The notes under the pieces are model-generated. The model was not told where the DNA came from and made no database searches. It was given only the letters and a program-made list of their open reading frames with translations. The translations under genes were made by a program, and so were the position numbers. Positions 25,782 through 34,432 of a stretch of DNA of 64,000 nucleotides are shown here, one piece after another. The stretch's first letter is position 1. Each line of letters begins with the position of its first letter. This DNA is from Longimicrobiales bacterium (lineage in GTDB: Bacteria > Gemmatimonadota > Gemmatimonadetes > Longimicrobiales > Gaopeijiaceae). The stretch is from the NCBI GenBank assembly GCA_958296005.1, contig CATQHQ010000001.1, forward strand, positions 760,134 to 824,133. Direction: 5' to 3'.

Positions 25782-25806
25782 GCCGCGCCCGAGGGCAACG
25801 CGACGC

Positions 25807-27261
25807 TCACGCGCAGGCAGATGCGACCACGCCCTCCAGGTCGTGCTCGCCCGCTTCCACGATCTCCGCGATCACGATGTCGCCCGGTTCGGCGCTGGTC
25901 GCGCCGGCAAGGAACGTCTGGCCGTCCACTTCCGGTCCCTGACCCCACGTGCGGCCTACGGCCTTGCCCAAGTGCTCGCCGCCCGCAGGTGCCGCCGAGT
26001 CCACCAGCACCGGCAGCCGACGACCCACGAGTGCAAGGTTGGCCTCGTGGGAGAGTCCCCGCTGGTGGTCTTCCAGCCGTTCCAGTCGTTCCGCCTTGAG
26101 ATCGTCGGGAACTTGGTCGGGCATCTCCGCCGCCACGGTGCCTTCCTCCACCGAGTACGGGAAGGCGCCCACCCGGTCGAAGCGCAGCTCGTCGAGCAGT
26201 TCGAGCATCACCGTGAAGTCGTCCTCGGTTTCGCCGGGGAAGCCCACGATGACGGTCGTGCGCAGGGCCAGGTCGTCGATGCGGTCCCGTAGCCAGCCCA
26301 CCCGCTCCCGGATCGTGGCCTGCCGCTCGGGGCGGCGCATCCGCTTCAGCATCCGGTCGCTCCCGTGCTGCAGGGGCATGTCCAGATAGGGCAGAAGGCG
26401 GCGCTCCCGGGAGATCAGCTCCGCCAGCTCTCGCGTGATCCCCGACGGGTACATGTAGAAGAGCCGGAACCACTCCACGTCCGTACCGTCCAGCAACGCC
26501 GACAGGAGATCGGGGAGCAGCGGCGCCGATCTGTCTCGCCGCCGCAGGTCGCGCCCGTACCATGTCGTGTCCTGGGAGACCAAGTTCAGCTCGCGCACGC
26601 CTGCCTCGCCCAACGCCCTGGCCTCGGCTACCAGGTCCGCGAGGGGTGCGGAGCGGTGGAGCCCCCGCATGTGGGGGATCGCACAGAACGCGCACGTGTG
26701 GTCGCAGCCCTCGCTGATCTTGAGGAAGGTGCTGTGGCGGCTCGCGGAGGAGAGGATCCGCAACGGCCGCTCCATCGTCGGCACGAAGTCGTCCGGGAGG
26801 AGCCGCCGTCCGCGCAGCTCGGCGACCAGCTGCCCCATCTCGGCGATGCCCAGGAAGAGGTCCACCTCGGGAACCTCCCGGGCAAGCTCCGTCTGGTAGC
26901 GCTGGACCAGGCACCCCACGGCCGCGACCGCCTTCACTTGGCCCTGCTCCTTGAGCGCGCACGCCTCCAGAATGGTGTCGATCGACTCTTCCTTGGCGGC
27001 CTCGATGAAGCCGCACGTGTTCACCACCACGACGTCCGCCGTCTCCACGTCCTCCACGACTTGAGCCCCTGCCGACACGAGCGCCGCCGTCATGTGCTCC
27101 GAGTCCACCGTGTTCTTGTCGCAGCCCAGCGTGACGATGCCCAGGCGCGGCGCGTTCGCGGGGTGGTTCCCGAGGCGAAGGGAGCCAGCCGTCCGCACTC
27201 GCGGGGCCGGAGCTTCGGACGACACCGGGAAGACGGGGAGGTCCCGGGTGCGAAGCCTCAT
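25807..27261 (-). CDS. rimO: Ribosomal protein S12 methylthiotransferase
   Basis: Radical-SAM enzyme that methylthiolates an aspartate of ribosomal protein S12. The 484-residue product has the N-terminal MTTase domain with cluster cysteines 47, 83 and 117 (TLGCDKNTVDSE, NTCGF, GCLVQRY). The GC.KN.VDSE form identifies RimO rather than MiaB. The radical-SAM cluster is Cys186, 190 and 193 in CDHTCAFC, and a TRAM-like C-terminal domain follows (GRRLPVLVDS to the end). The ATG overlaps the lolA stop (ATGA). A 40-residue N-terminal extension precedes the conserved domain; an internal start is possible but not needed. Confidence 0.94.
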   Translation of the reverse strand: MRLRTRDLPVFPVSSEAPAPRVRTAGSLRLGNHPANAPRLGIVTLGCDKNTVDSEHMTAALVSAGAQVVEDVETADVVVVNTCGFIEAAKEESIDTILEACALKEQGQVKAVAAVGCLVQRYQTELAREVPEVDLFLGIAEMGQLVAELRGRRLLPDDFVPTMERPLRILSSASRHSTFLKISEGCDHTCAFCAIPHMRGLHRSAPLADLVAEARALGEAGVRELNLVSQDTTWYGRDLRRRDRSAPLLPDLLSALLDGTDVEWFRLFYMYPSGITRELAELISRERRLLPYLDMPLQHGSDRMLKRMRRPERQATIRERVGWLRDRIDDLALRTTVIVGFPGETEDDFTVMLELLDELRFDRVGAFPYSVEEGTVAAEMPDQVPDDLKAERLERLEDHQRGLSHEANLALVGRRLPVLVDSAAPAGGEHLGKAVGRTWGQGPEVDGQTFLAGATSAEPGDIVIAEIVEAGEHDLEGVVASACA

Positions 27262-27977
27262 CCGCCGGGGCGCGACGGGGCGTCCATCACCCTGGCGCCC
27301 TCCGGAACGCGGAAGGTGAAGAAGTCGGGACCCAGCGAGGGGGCCAGGTCCGGGTTGCGAAGGGAAAGGGTCCGCACCGAGCCGTTCTCTTGGTGGAGTT
27401 CCAGCCGACGGACGAGGTGGTCCTCGGCGTCGAGCCAGAGCCGGGCGCGTTGGTAGGCGGCTTCGCCCCTGGGCGCCAGCTCCACGATCCGACACTCGCG
27501 GCCGTCCACCCGCTCGACGCCCCCGTCTCGCGCGACGTACTTGGCGCCGGGATCGTCCAGAAACTCCCGGTAGAAGTCGTAGCCGCCAGGCGAGCGAGCG
27601 ACCGAGTAGCGGACCACCTGCGCCGTGTCCAGGCTGGGGTAGTAGATCCAGAAGTGCTCCCCGTCGGATAGGACGATGTCCCCGTCGGGGTCGCTGAAGC
27701 GCATGGAGAAGAGGTTCGGCCGCCGCTGGCACACCCGCCCCGCGCTTTCCACACGCCGCCCCAGCAGACGCACGTCCACGACCTGCTCGAAGTTGGCGCA
27801 GGCCGCCTGCACTTGGCTGTACCTTTCCGCCGCCGCCTCGAGGGCTCGCAGGGCGGCGTCGTGGGGCTCGCCGGGCGCGGACTGCTGGGCGGCGGTGGGC
27901 GGGGGCGGCAGGAGCGTTGCCGCGACGACCAGCATCAGAGCCGCAGATCGCTCGATGCGAGGTGCCCGGCTCGTCAA
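27258..27977 (-). CDS. lolA: Outer-membrane lipoprotein carrier protein LolA
   Basis: Periplasmic chaperone carrying lipoproteins from LolCDE to the outer membrane. The 239-residue product has a signal peptide (hydrophobic core LMLVVAATLLPPPP, cut near TAAQQ) and the LolA fold: FEQVVDVRLLGRR, then GRVCQRRPNLFSMRFSDPDGD, then SDGEHFWIYYPSLDTAQV. The latter two correspond to the G.....P...R......P....l..dG...w.Y.P segment. A TTG start at 27977 overlaps the ftsK stop as TTGA and provides the basic n-region; the ATG at 27935 would give a poor signal peptide. It sits between ftsK and rimO, a common neighbourhood for lolA next to ftsK. Confidence 0.88.
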   Translation of the reverse strand: MTSRAPRIERSAALMLVVAATLLPPPPTAAQQSAPGEPHDAALRALEAAAERYSQVQAACANFEQVVDVRLLGRRVESAGRVCQRRPNLFSMRFSDPDGDIVLSDGEHFWIYYPSLDTAQVVRYSVARSPGGYDFYREFLDDPGAKYVARDGGVERVDGRECRIVELAPRGEAAYQRARLWLDAEDHLVRRLELHQENGSVRTLSLRNPDLAPSLGPDFFTFRVPEGARVMDAPSRPGG

Positions 27978-30514
27978 CTGGGACAGATCTCGTCCAGCCC
28001 GCCGGGACCTACCATCACCTCCCTGGGCTTGGAGCCGTCGGGGGGACCGAGCACTCCGGCGTCGTGCAGCTGGTCGACGATCCGAGCTGCCCGTCCGTAG
28101 CCGATCCGCAGCCGCCGCTGAAGCAGCGACGTGGAGCCGCCGCCCTGCTGGATGCACGCTACCGCGGCCTCCCGGAAGAGGTCGTCCCAGTCCCCCGCGA
28201 TCGGCCCGTCGCCTCCGTCCTCGTCGGCGTCCTCCGTCGCCCGAACCGCCTCCAGGATGTCGTCCTCGTTCCTCGTCACCCGGGCCTTGACCGCTTCCAG
28301 CGTGCCGGCCTGCTCCCGGTACCAACCCATGAGGGCCTCCGTGTCCTCGGTCGATATGAAGGCGCCCTGCATCCGCACGAGTCCGCTCTGGCCCGGGGGC
28401 AGGAAGAGCATGTCGCCGTGGCCCAAGAGGGAGTCGGCGCCGTTCTGGTCCAGGATCGTGCGGGAGTCGGTCTTCGACGCGACCCGAAATGCGATCCGGC
28501 ACGGGAAGTTGGCTTTGATCAGGCCGGTCACGACGTTCACCGTGGGTCGTTGGGTCGCCACCAGCAGGTGAATGCCGATCGCTCGGGCCTTCTGGGCCAG
28601 CTGGGCAAGAGGTTTCTCGACGTCGGCCTGGACCTGCATCATCAGGTCCGCCAGTTCGTCCACCACGACGACGACGTAGGGAAGGGGACCGTCGTTGTAC
28701 AGCCAGCGGTCCTCGTCCCCTTCGGGTCCGTCGGGCTCGGTACGCCGCAGCGGGACGTCGTTCTCGACGCGGGCGTTGAACTCCTTCAGCGACCGTACTC
28801 CGTTGGCGCTGAGGAGGGCGTATCGGCGCTCCATCTCCAGCACTGCCCACTTGAGCACCCCGGCGGCGTCCTTGGGGTCCGTCACCACGGGGTGGCGGAG
28901 GTGGGGCAGGTCCGAGTACGCCGAAAGCTCGACCATCTTGGGGTCGATGAGGAGCAGGCGAAGGCGGTCGGGGCCGTTCTTGTAGACCAGACTGGTGATG
29001 ATCGTGTTCAGGCAGACCGACTTGCCGGATCCGGTGGCGCCGGCGATGAGGGCGTGGGGCATCTTCGTCAGGTCGGTGACGTAGGGTCGCCCCGTGAGGT
29101 CCTTGCCCAGCGCCAGGGGAAGGGCTGCGCCGGAGCGGGCGAACGCCGCGGCGCCGAGGATCTCGCGGAGGCGCACCATCTCCGGCTCCGGGTTGGGGAT
29201 CTCGACGCCGACGGCGCCCTTGCCGGGGATCGGCGCCACGATCCGCACGCTGCGGGCCTTCGTCGCCAGAGCCAAGTCGGCGTCCAAGCTGGCGATCCGG
29301 TTTACCTTGACGCCGGCTGCGGGGACGACTTCGAACTGCGTGACGGCAGGACCGGTCGTCCGCCCGCCGATCGAGGACCGGATGTTGAAGGTGGCGAGGG
29401 TCTTCACCAGCACCTCTCCCAAGTGGTCGAGCTCCCTCTCCATGCCCAGGCGATCCCGGTGTTCAGGCGGAGCAAGAAGCTCCAGGCTCGGCCAGGGCTG
29501 GCTGGCGACGGGGGGCGGGTCTTCCTGCATGGGGGTGGAGGCGGGAGCGGGCTCCTCGGCGGCCGGCGGCTCGTTGGCGGCCGGTGCCGGAGCAGTCGCA
29601 GCTGTCGCGGATCGCGGCGGACTCGCGCTGTCGGGCGGCAGCAGCTCTCCGGTCTTCGGCACGTACTCTTCCTCCGGCAGATCGAAGGGCGCTTCGGCCT
29701 CCCATGGAAGGTCCTCGTGGGTAGCGGCAGGCTCCGCAGGTGCTTCCGCCCGCCCGGCCGCTGCCTGTTCCTGCCGGGCCGTTGCCTCCCGAGCCGCCTC
29801 GGCGGCGATGGCAGCAGCCCTCTTCTCTTCCGCCGCCTGCCTGCGTCGCGCTCGGTAGCCTGCCGCGGCCTCGCCCGCAGCGCCAGCGACGTAGCGAGCC
29901 GCCCGTCCGGCCCCTCTGGAGGCCCTGACCACGCCGTTCCCCGCCAAGGTCACGGGGTTGAAGCCGAAGACCCACACCGACATCGCGACCCATCCGGCCC
30001 CGGCCAGCAACGTCGTCCCGAACCACCCGACCACGCCGCACAGCAGGCCCCCGGTCAACTGAGCGCCCAGAAAGCCCGTCCATTCGCTGCGCAGCGTGTC
30101 CGGCGGACAGCCGGTCTCGGGCAGCAGGGGGCGCGCCAGCACGTACGCCGTGAGGGGAAGGAGGAAGAGCAGCCCGCCGGAGAGGATCCAAGCGCGCTTG
30201 CGCGTCTGGCGCGACCACCGTCCGCTCAAGGAGACGGCCGTGGAGAGCAGGCAGAGAGGTACCGCCGCGCTGCCTAGACCGAGCGCCGTGACCAGCCAAG
30301 AGCGCACTTTTTCGCCGGCGGGGCCCAGTGGGTTGCCCGGCGGCAGGCCCGGCAGTTCGAAGGGGAAGATCGCCACGGCAACCAAGAACGCCGCGATCGC
30401 GGCCACGACGGGCAAGGTCTGCTGGGAGCCCTGGCCGCTTCCCTTGCCGGCCCTCTTGCGCCCCGCCTTGTCGGTCCCAGAGGCGGAACTGCGCTTGCCC
30501 GGCCCCTTCGCCAT
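27974..30514 (-). CDS. ftsK: DNA translocase FtsK/SpoIIIE
   Basis: Septal ATP-driven DNA pump that clears chromosome ends before division. The 846-residue product has an N-terminal membrane domain with about four segments within residues 30-190 and an alanine/proline/glutamate-rich linker to about 330. The motor domain has Walker A GATGSGKS (Lys498) and Walker B VVVVDELADLMM (Asp619), followed by ATQRPTVNVVTGLIKANFP. A C-terminal winged-helix gamma domain ends the protein (QGGGSTSLLQRRLRIGYGRAARIVDQL), the part that reads KOPS sites. The ATG overlaps the comB stop by one base. The linker is shorter than in Escherichia coli. Confidence 0.96.
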   Translation of the reverse strand: MAKGPGKRSSASGTDKAGRKRAGKGSGQGSQQTLPVVAAIAAFLVAVAIFPFELPGLPPGNPLGPAGEKVRSWLVTALGLGSAAVPLCLLSTAVSLSGRWSRQTRKRAWILSGGLLFLLPLTAYVLARPLLPETGCPPDTLRSEWTGFLGAQLTGGLLCGVVGWFGTTLLAGAGWVAMSVWVFGFNPVTLAGNGVVRASRGAGRAARYVAGAAGEAAAGYRARRRQAAEEKRAAAIAAEAAREATARQEQAAAGRAEAPAEPAATHEDLPWEAEAPFDLPEEEYVPKTGELLPPDSASPPRSATAATAPAPAANEPPAAEEPAPASTPMQEDPPPVASQPWPSLELLAPPEHRDRLGMERELDHLGEVLVKTLATFNIRSSIGGRTTGPAVTQFEVVPAAGVKVNRIASLDADLALATKARSVRIVAPIPGKGAVGVEIPNPEPEMVRLREILGAAAFARSGAALPLALGKDLTGRPYVTDLTKMPHALIAGATGSGKSVCLNTIITSLVYKNGPDRLRLLLIDPKMVELSAYSDLPHLRHPVVTDPKDAAGVLKWAVLEMERRYALLSANGVRSLKEFNARVENDVPLRRTEPDGPEGDEDRWLYNDGPLPYVVVVVDELADLMMQVQADVEKPLAQLAQKARAIGIHLLVATQRPTVNVVTGLIKANFPCRIAFRVASKTDSRTILDQNGADSLLGHGDMLFLPPGQSGLVRMQGAFISTEDTEALMGWYREQAGTLEAVKARVTRNEDDILEAVRATEDADEDGGDGPIAGDWDDLFREAAVACIQQGGGSTSLLQRRLRIGYGRAARIVDQLHDAGVLGPPDGSKPREVMVGPGGLDEICPS

Positions 30515-31248
30515 TAGTCCCCGGAGAGGACGATGGCGCGGTCGTGCATCACGGGCACCACGTCGTGCCGGTCCACCTCCGCGCAGAACTCCAGGTCGGA
30601 TGCCATCTCCGCGTCCACCAAGGCCCGACCGGCGGCTGAGGCGGCGAACGTCTGCGCGTCGGGTCCGTACGAGCCGGCGAGCTTCGCCGCAGCCGACGCC
30701 CCATCGTCCAGCCCGACGTCTCCGTCCGCCTGCTCCATGATCGTCAGCACCAGGTGACCGGCGCACACGGTGTCGTCCAACGAGAAGCACCCTTCCTTGC
30801 CGGCGCACACCACCGCGACCTCCGAGTCGTTGGCGACTTCCTGGGCCACGGCGCTCAGGTTGAAGAGGGAGGCCACCAGAGTCCGGCGTGCGCGGCGCGT
30901 GGCGACCAACGCCTGAGTGCCGTTGGTGGTCGTCATGATCAGCTGCTTGTCGGTGATCATCTCGGGCGTGAACTCGGTCGGGGAGTTGCCCAGGTCGAAC
31001 CCGCCGATGCGGAGCCCTTTCCGCTCCCCGCAAAGCAGGGTGCGGTCCAGGTCGAGAGAGTCCCGCAGCGCCATCGCGTCGTCGACGGACTCGGTGGGGA
31101 AGATCGCCGCGGCTCCGTTGGCCATCGCCTCCACGATGCAGGACGTGGCGCGCAACACGTCGATCACGACGGCCGTCTTCCCTTCGACGCCCCGACCACC
31201 AAGCTCGGCGGGCGTGAAGAAGACCTGTACCGAGGGGCCGTCAGCCAC
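30514..31248 (-). CDS. comB: 2-phosphosulfolactate phosphatase family protein
   Basis: ComB-type magnesium phosphatase, known from archaeal coenzyme M synthesis but widespread in bacteria where its role is unclear. The 244-residue product has the hallmark segments [38 protein letters not shown] and [16 protein letters not shown], plus [20 protein letters not shown] at 31248 begins eight bases inside the end of accC, so the two are read together. In bacteria it could relate to sulfolactate metabolism; no other genes of coenzyme M or sulfolactate pathways are seen here. Confidence 0.88.
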   Translation of the reverse strand: MADGPSVQVFFTPAELGGRGVEGKTAVVIDVLRATSCIVEAMANGAAAIFPTESVDDAMALRDSLDLDRTLLCGERKGLRIGGFDLGNSPTEFTPEMITDKQLIMTTTNGTQALVATRRARRTLVASLFNLSAVAQEVANDSEVAVVCAGKEGCFSLDDTVCAGHLVLTIMEQADGDVGLDDGASAAAKLAGSYGPDAQTFAASAAGRALVDAEMASDLEFCAEVDRHDVVPVMHDRAIVLSGD

Positions 31249-32590
31249 GGCCGTTCCCGAACCTGTCTACGAAGCTTGTGTCCACGTTGCCCTCTTGGAA
31301 CGCCTTGTCTCGGGTGATGTTCGACAGGTAGCCGATCGTGGTGAAGATGCCCTCCACGACGAACGACTCCAGCGCTTCCCGTCCCCTTGCGACAGCCTCC
31401 TGCCGGGTGTTCCCCCAGACCACCACCTTGGCGAGCAAGGAGTCGTAGTACGGCGGGACCCGGTAGCCGGAGTAGACGTGGGTGTCCACGCGGACACCTG
31501 GTCCCCCCGGCTGGTGGAAGGTCGTGATCTCTCCGGGCGAAGGCGCGAAGTCCCGAGCCGGGTCCTCTGCGTTCACGCGAAACTCTATGGCGTGGCCCCG
31601 GTGGATCATCTCCTCGGAGGGAAACGACAAAGGGTAGCCCGCGGCGACCAGGATCTGCTCCTTCACCAAGTCCAGCCCCGTCGTCGCCTCGGTGACCGGG
31701 TGCTCGACCTGGATGCGCGTGTTCATCTCGATGAAGTAGAACTCGCCGGATCGATCCAGCAGGAACTCCACGGTGCCCGCTCCCACGTAGCCGATCGCCT
31801 GGGCCGCTCGGACGGCCGCCTCGCCCATCTCCGCGCGAAGCCGGTCGTCGAGGGCCGGCGAAGGAGCCTCCTCGATGAGCTTCTGATGGCGTCGCTGGAT
31901 TGAGCAGTCCCGCTCTCCCAGGTGCACCACCCGGCCCTGGCGGTCGCCGAAGACCTGAAACTCCACGTGGCGGGGCCGCAAGACGAGGCGCTCCAGGTAC
32001 AGCCCACCGTCTCCGAACGCCGCAGCCGCCTCCGCCTGCGCCGCTACGAAGCTGCGGGAGAAGGAAGACTCGTCCTCGGCGATCCGCATTCCTTTGCCGC
32101 CGCCGCCGGCCGATGCCTTGATCATGACCGGAAAGCCGATCTCGCGGGCCGTCGCCAGAGCCTCGTCCGAGTCGGAGACCAAGCCGTCGGAGCCCGGCAC
32201 CACCGGCACGCCGGCGTCCCGCATCGCCTTCCGGGCCGTGGCTTTGTCGCCCATCGTCCGGATCTGCTCCGGCGTCGGTCCGACGAAGACGAGCTCGGAC
32301 TGCTGGCAGATCTCCGCAAACTCGGCGTTCTCCGCTAGGAAACCGTACCCGGGATGAACCGCCTCCGCACCGGTGATCTCCGCCGCCGAGATGATCTGGG
32401 GCACGTTCAGGTACGAGCGGGAGGCCGCGGCGGGACCGATGCACACCGCCTCGTCGGCGAAACGCACGTGAAGGGACTCCCGATCCACCTCCGAGTGCAC
32501 CGCCACCGTCTTCACGCCCAGCTCCCGGCAGGCCCGAACGACCCGAAGGGCGATCTCCCCCCGGTTGGCGACTAGCAGCTTCTCGAACAT
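31241..32590 (-). CDS. accC: Acetyl-CoA carboxylase biotin carboxylase subunit
   Basis: ATP-dependent carboxylation of biotin on AccB, the first half-reaction of fatty-acid synthesis. The 449-residue length is normal. Seen in order: N-terminal [20 protein letters not shown]; the glycine-rich ATP loop [36 protein letters not shown] with [11 protein letters not shown]; and the catalytic [14 protein letters not shown]. It lies 13 bases downstream of accB. The carboxyltransferase genes accA and accD are not in the window. Confidence 0.97.
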   Translation of the reverse strand: MFEKLLVANRGEIALRVVRACRELGVKTVAVHSEVDRESLHVRFADEAVCIGPAAASRSYLNVPQIISAAEITGAEAVHPGYGFLAENAEFAEICQQSELVFVGPTPEQIRTMGDKATARKAMRDAGVPVVPGSDGLVSDSDEALATAREIGFPVMIKASAGGGGKGMRIAEDESSFSRSFVAAQAEAAAAFGDGGLYLERLVLRPRHVEFQVFGDRQGRVVHLGERDCSIQRRHQKLIEEAPSPALDDRLRAEMGEAAVRAAQAIGYVGAGTVEFLLDRSGEFYFIEMNTRIQVEHPVTEATTGLDLVKEQILVAAGYPLSFPSEEMIHRGHAIEFRVNAEDPARDFAPSPGEITTFHQPGGPGVRVDTHVYSGYRVPPYYDSLLAKVVVWGNTRQEAVARGREALESFVVEGIFTTIGYLSNITRDKAFQEGNVDTSFVDRFGNGRG

Positions 32591-32603
32591 GCGTCCGGCG
32601 TCC

Positions 32604-33092
32604 TCAGGCCGGTTCCACCCGGAAGAGGACCTGGCCGTAGTCCACGGGTTCGGCGTTCCCGACGCACACCTCGACGATGCGCCCGGCGGTCTCGCACTGC
32701 AGCTCGTTCATGAGCTTCATCGCCTCGATGACGCACAGCACGTCGCCTACGTCCACGTCGGCGCCGGTCTTGACGTAGGGGTCCGCCTCCGGCGACGGTG
32801 CCCGATAGAAGGTGCCGACCATCGGAGACGCGATCTCCACCAGCTTGGCGCCGGCCGACTCGGGGGCGGAACCTCCGGGCGCGGCCGCCGCGGGGGCCGG
32901 CGTCGCGACGGAGGGCCGGTCGGCGGCAGAAGGAAGGGTGGCCGGCGGGGACGCCGAAGCTGCGGTGGCCGGGGCGCCGGCGGGAGACTTGGCCAAGCGG
33001 ATCCGCATGCCGCCCCGCTCGATCTCCAGGCTGTCCAGGGACGACTCGTCGAGGAGCCGCACCAGGGATTCGAGAAACTCCCGGTCGATCAT
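32604..33092 (-). CDS. accB: Biotin carboxyl carrier protein of acetyl-CoA carboxylase
   Basis: Carries carboxybiotin between AccC and the carboxyltransferase. The 162-residue product has an N-terminal helical part, an alanine/proline-rich flexible linker (about 36-82), and a biotinyl domain with EAMKLMNE where Lys126 is biotinylated. The thumb-like segment [16 protein letters not shown] before it is the usual BCCP feature. It starts four bases after efp stops and precedes accC, the conserved efp-accB-accC order. Confidence 0.97.
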   Translation of the reverse strand: MIDREFLESLVRLLDESSLDSLEIERGGMRIRLAKSPAGAPATAASASPPATLPSAADRPSVATPAPAAAAPGGSAPESAGAKLVEIASPMVGTFYRAPSPEADPYVKTGADVDVGDVLCVIEAMKLMNELQCETAGRIVEVCVGNAEPVDYGQVLFRVEPA

Positions 33093-33096
33093 CTTG

Positions 33097-33663
33097 TCAC
33101 CCGCTCACCCGCGACAGGTACTTGTCCTCCCGCCGGTCGATCTTGAGCCTGTCGCCCACGTCCACGAAGAGGGGGACCTGAACCACGGCGCCCGTCTCCA
33201 GCGTGGCAGGCTTGGTTGCCCCTTGTGCGGTATCGCCCTTGTGGCCCGGGTCGGTCCGCGCGACTTCGAGCTCGACGAACGCCGGAATCTCGACGGCGAT
33301 CACGTTGTCGTCGTGGACCAGCCCTTCGCACTCCATGTTTTCCTTCAGGTACTTCAGTTGGTTCTCGCCCAGCATCTCGCTCGAGACGGGGATCAGGTCC
33401 CAGCTTTCCTGGTCCATGAAGTGGTAGAACTCTCCGTCGGTGTAGGAGTAGCTGACGGGTCGGCGCTCCAGTCGGACGCTCGACACCCGTTCGCCAGCGC
33501 GGAACGTCCTGTCCACGACCGCGCCTGAGAGCACGTTCTTCAGCTTCGTGCGCACGAAGGCGCCGCCCTTGCCGGGCTTCACGTGCTGAAAGTAGGTGAT
33601 CGTCCAGAGGTCTCCTTCGATCTCCAGAACCATCCCGTTGCGAAAGTCGGCCGTGGTTGCCAT
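33097..33663 (-). CDS. efp: Translation elongation factor P
   Basis: Binds between the P and E sites of the ribosome to relieve stalling at polyproline stretches. This is relevant here because several window proteins (TonB-like, FtsK linker, GT9) carry proline runs. The 188-residue product has the three domains in order. The loop VKPGKGGAF has Lys32 at the position that is post-translationally modified in EF-P(Lys) types, so a beta-lysylation system (EpmA/EpmB) or another modifier may be used; neither is in the window. The C-terminal signature ends GDRLKIDRREDKYLSR. Confidence 0.97.
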   Translation of the reverse strand: MATTADFRNGMVLEIEGDLWTITYFQHVKPGKGGAFVRTKLKNVLSGAVVDRTFRAGERVSSVRLERRPVSYSYTDGEFYHFMDQESWDLIPVSSEMLGENQLKYLKENMECEGLVHDDNVIAVEIPAFVELEVARTDPGHKGDTAQGATKPATLETGAVVQVPLFVDVGDRLKIDRREDKYLSRVSG

Positions 33664-33713
33664 TCGGTGTCGGTTCGTTCTCCGTCCCGCGGCTGTGGAG
33701 GCCCGGTCGCGTG

Positions 33714-34202
33714 CTACTCCGCGACGCCTCGTTGCCGAACCAAGAAGTTACAGAGGCAGCGCAACCCTGAAAGATAGCTGTCCACCCCGAACCCTGCGAC
33801 TACGCCCGTGGCCGCCGAGGCGATCATCGACCGTTGCCGGAAGGACTCTCGGCTCGCCGGGTTGCTCAGGTGCACTTCCACGAAGGGCTTGGACGTGCCC
33901 AGCAGGCCATCCAGCAGCGCTACCGAGGTATGGCCCAGTCCTGCGGGGTTTATGAGCACTCCATCCACCCGATCCCTGGCGTCGGCCAAGTAGTCCAGTA
34001 TCGAGCCCTCGGAGTTGGACTGGAAGCACTCCACGCCGACGCCGATCGCCGCCGCTTCCCCTTCGATCGCCCGGTTCACGTCGGCCAGGGTTTTCGTCCC
34101 GTAGACGTGGGGCTCGCGGACGCCGAGCAGGTTCAGGTTCGGTCCGTGCACGACGGCCACCGCCAAGGGTTGCCGGGGTGCGGCTTCGGGAGGTGGGGGC
34201 AC
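33714..34202 (-). CDS. aroQ: Type II 3-dehydroquinate dehydratase
   Basis: Third step of the shikimate pathway: 3-dehydroquinate to 3-dehydroshikimate. The 162-residue product has the type II motifs HGPNLNLLGVREPHVYG, with the catalytic tyrosine at 34 and the lid arginine, then SNSEGSILDYLADA, INPAGLGHTSVAL with the catalytic histidine, and VEVHLSNPASRESFRQRS. The start is a GTG giving a short extra N-terminus. It is the first gene of the minus-strand chain. The 230 bases upstream, shared with the divergent ppiD-like gene, must hold promoters but none stands out by eye. Confidence 0.95.
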   Translation of the reverse strand: MPPPPEAAPRQPLAVAVVHGPNLNLLGVREPHVYGTKTLADVNRAIEGEAAAIGVGVECFQSNSEGSILDYLADARDRVDGVLINPAGLGHTSVALLDGLLGTSKPFVEVHLSNPASRESFRQRSMIASAATGVVAGFGVDSYLSGLRCLCNFLVRQRGVAE

Positions 34203-34432
34203 GGAGCGGTTCTGCCTTCGGAAGAGACGTGGACGCGGCCGACGCGCGACGGTTGGACCAAGCTACTCCGCGACGGAAAACGGCGTCAACAAGACGCGCA
34301 GCGCCGACTGGAAGGTCCCACGGCTGGAGCGGGCCGTGGCCGAACCGGGTTCGTGGCCCGACGGCTTTCCTTTGGTTGAACTAAGGTCGCGGCGACGGTT
34401 AGCTTTCTCCGCAACCAAAGGAGGCAAGCCCA

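Noticed and set aside
27917-30277. Long plus-strand open frame opposite ftsK
   Set aside because: Antisense shadow of a well-supported gene; Arg/Gly/Val-rich with no recognisable motif.
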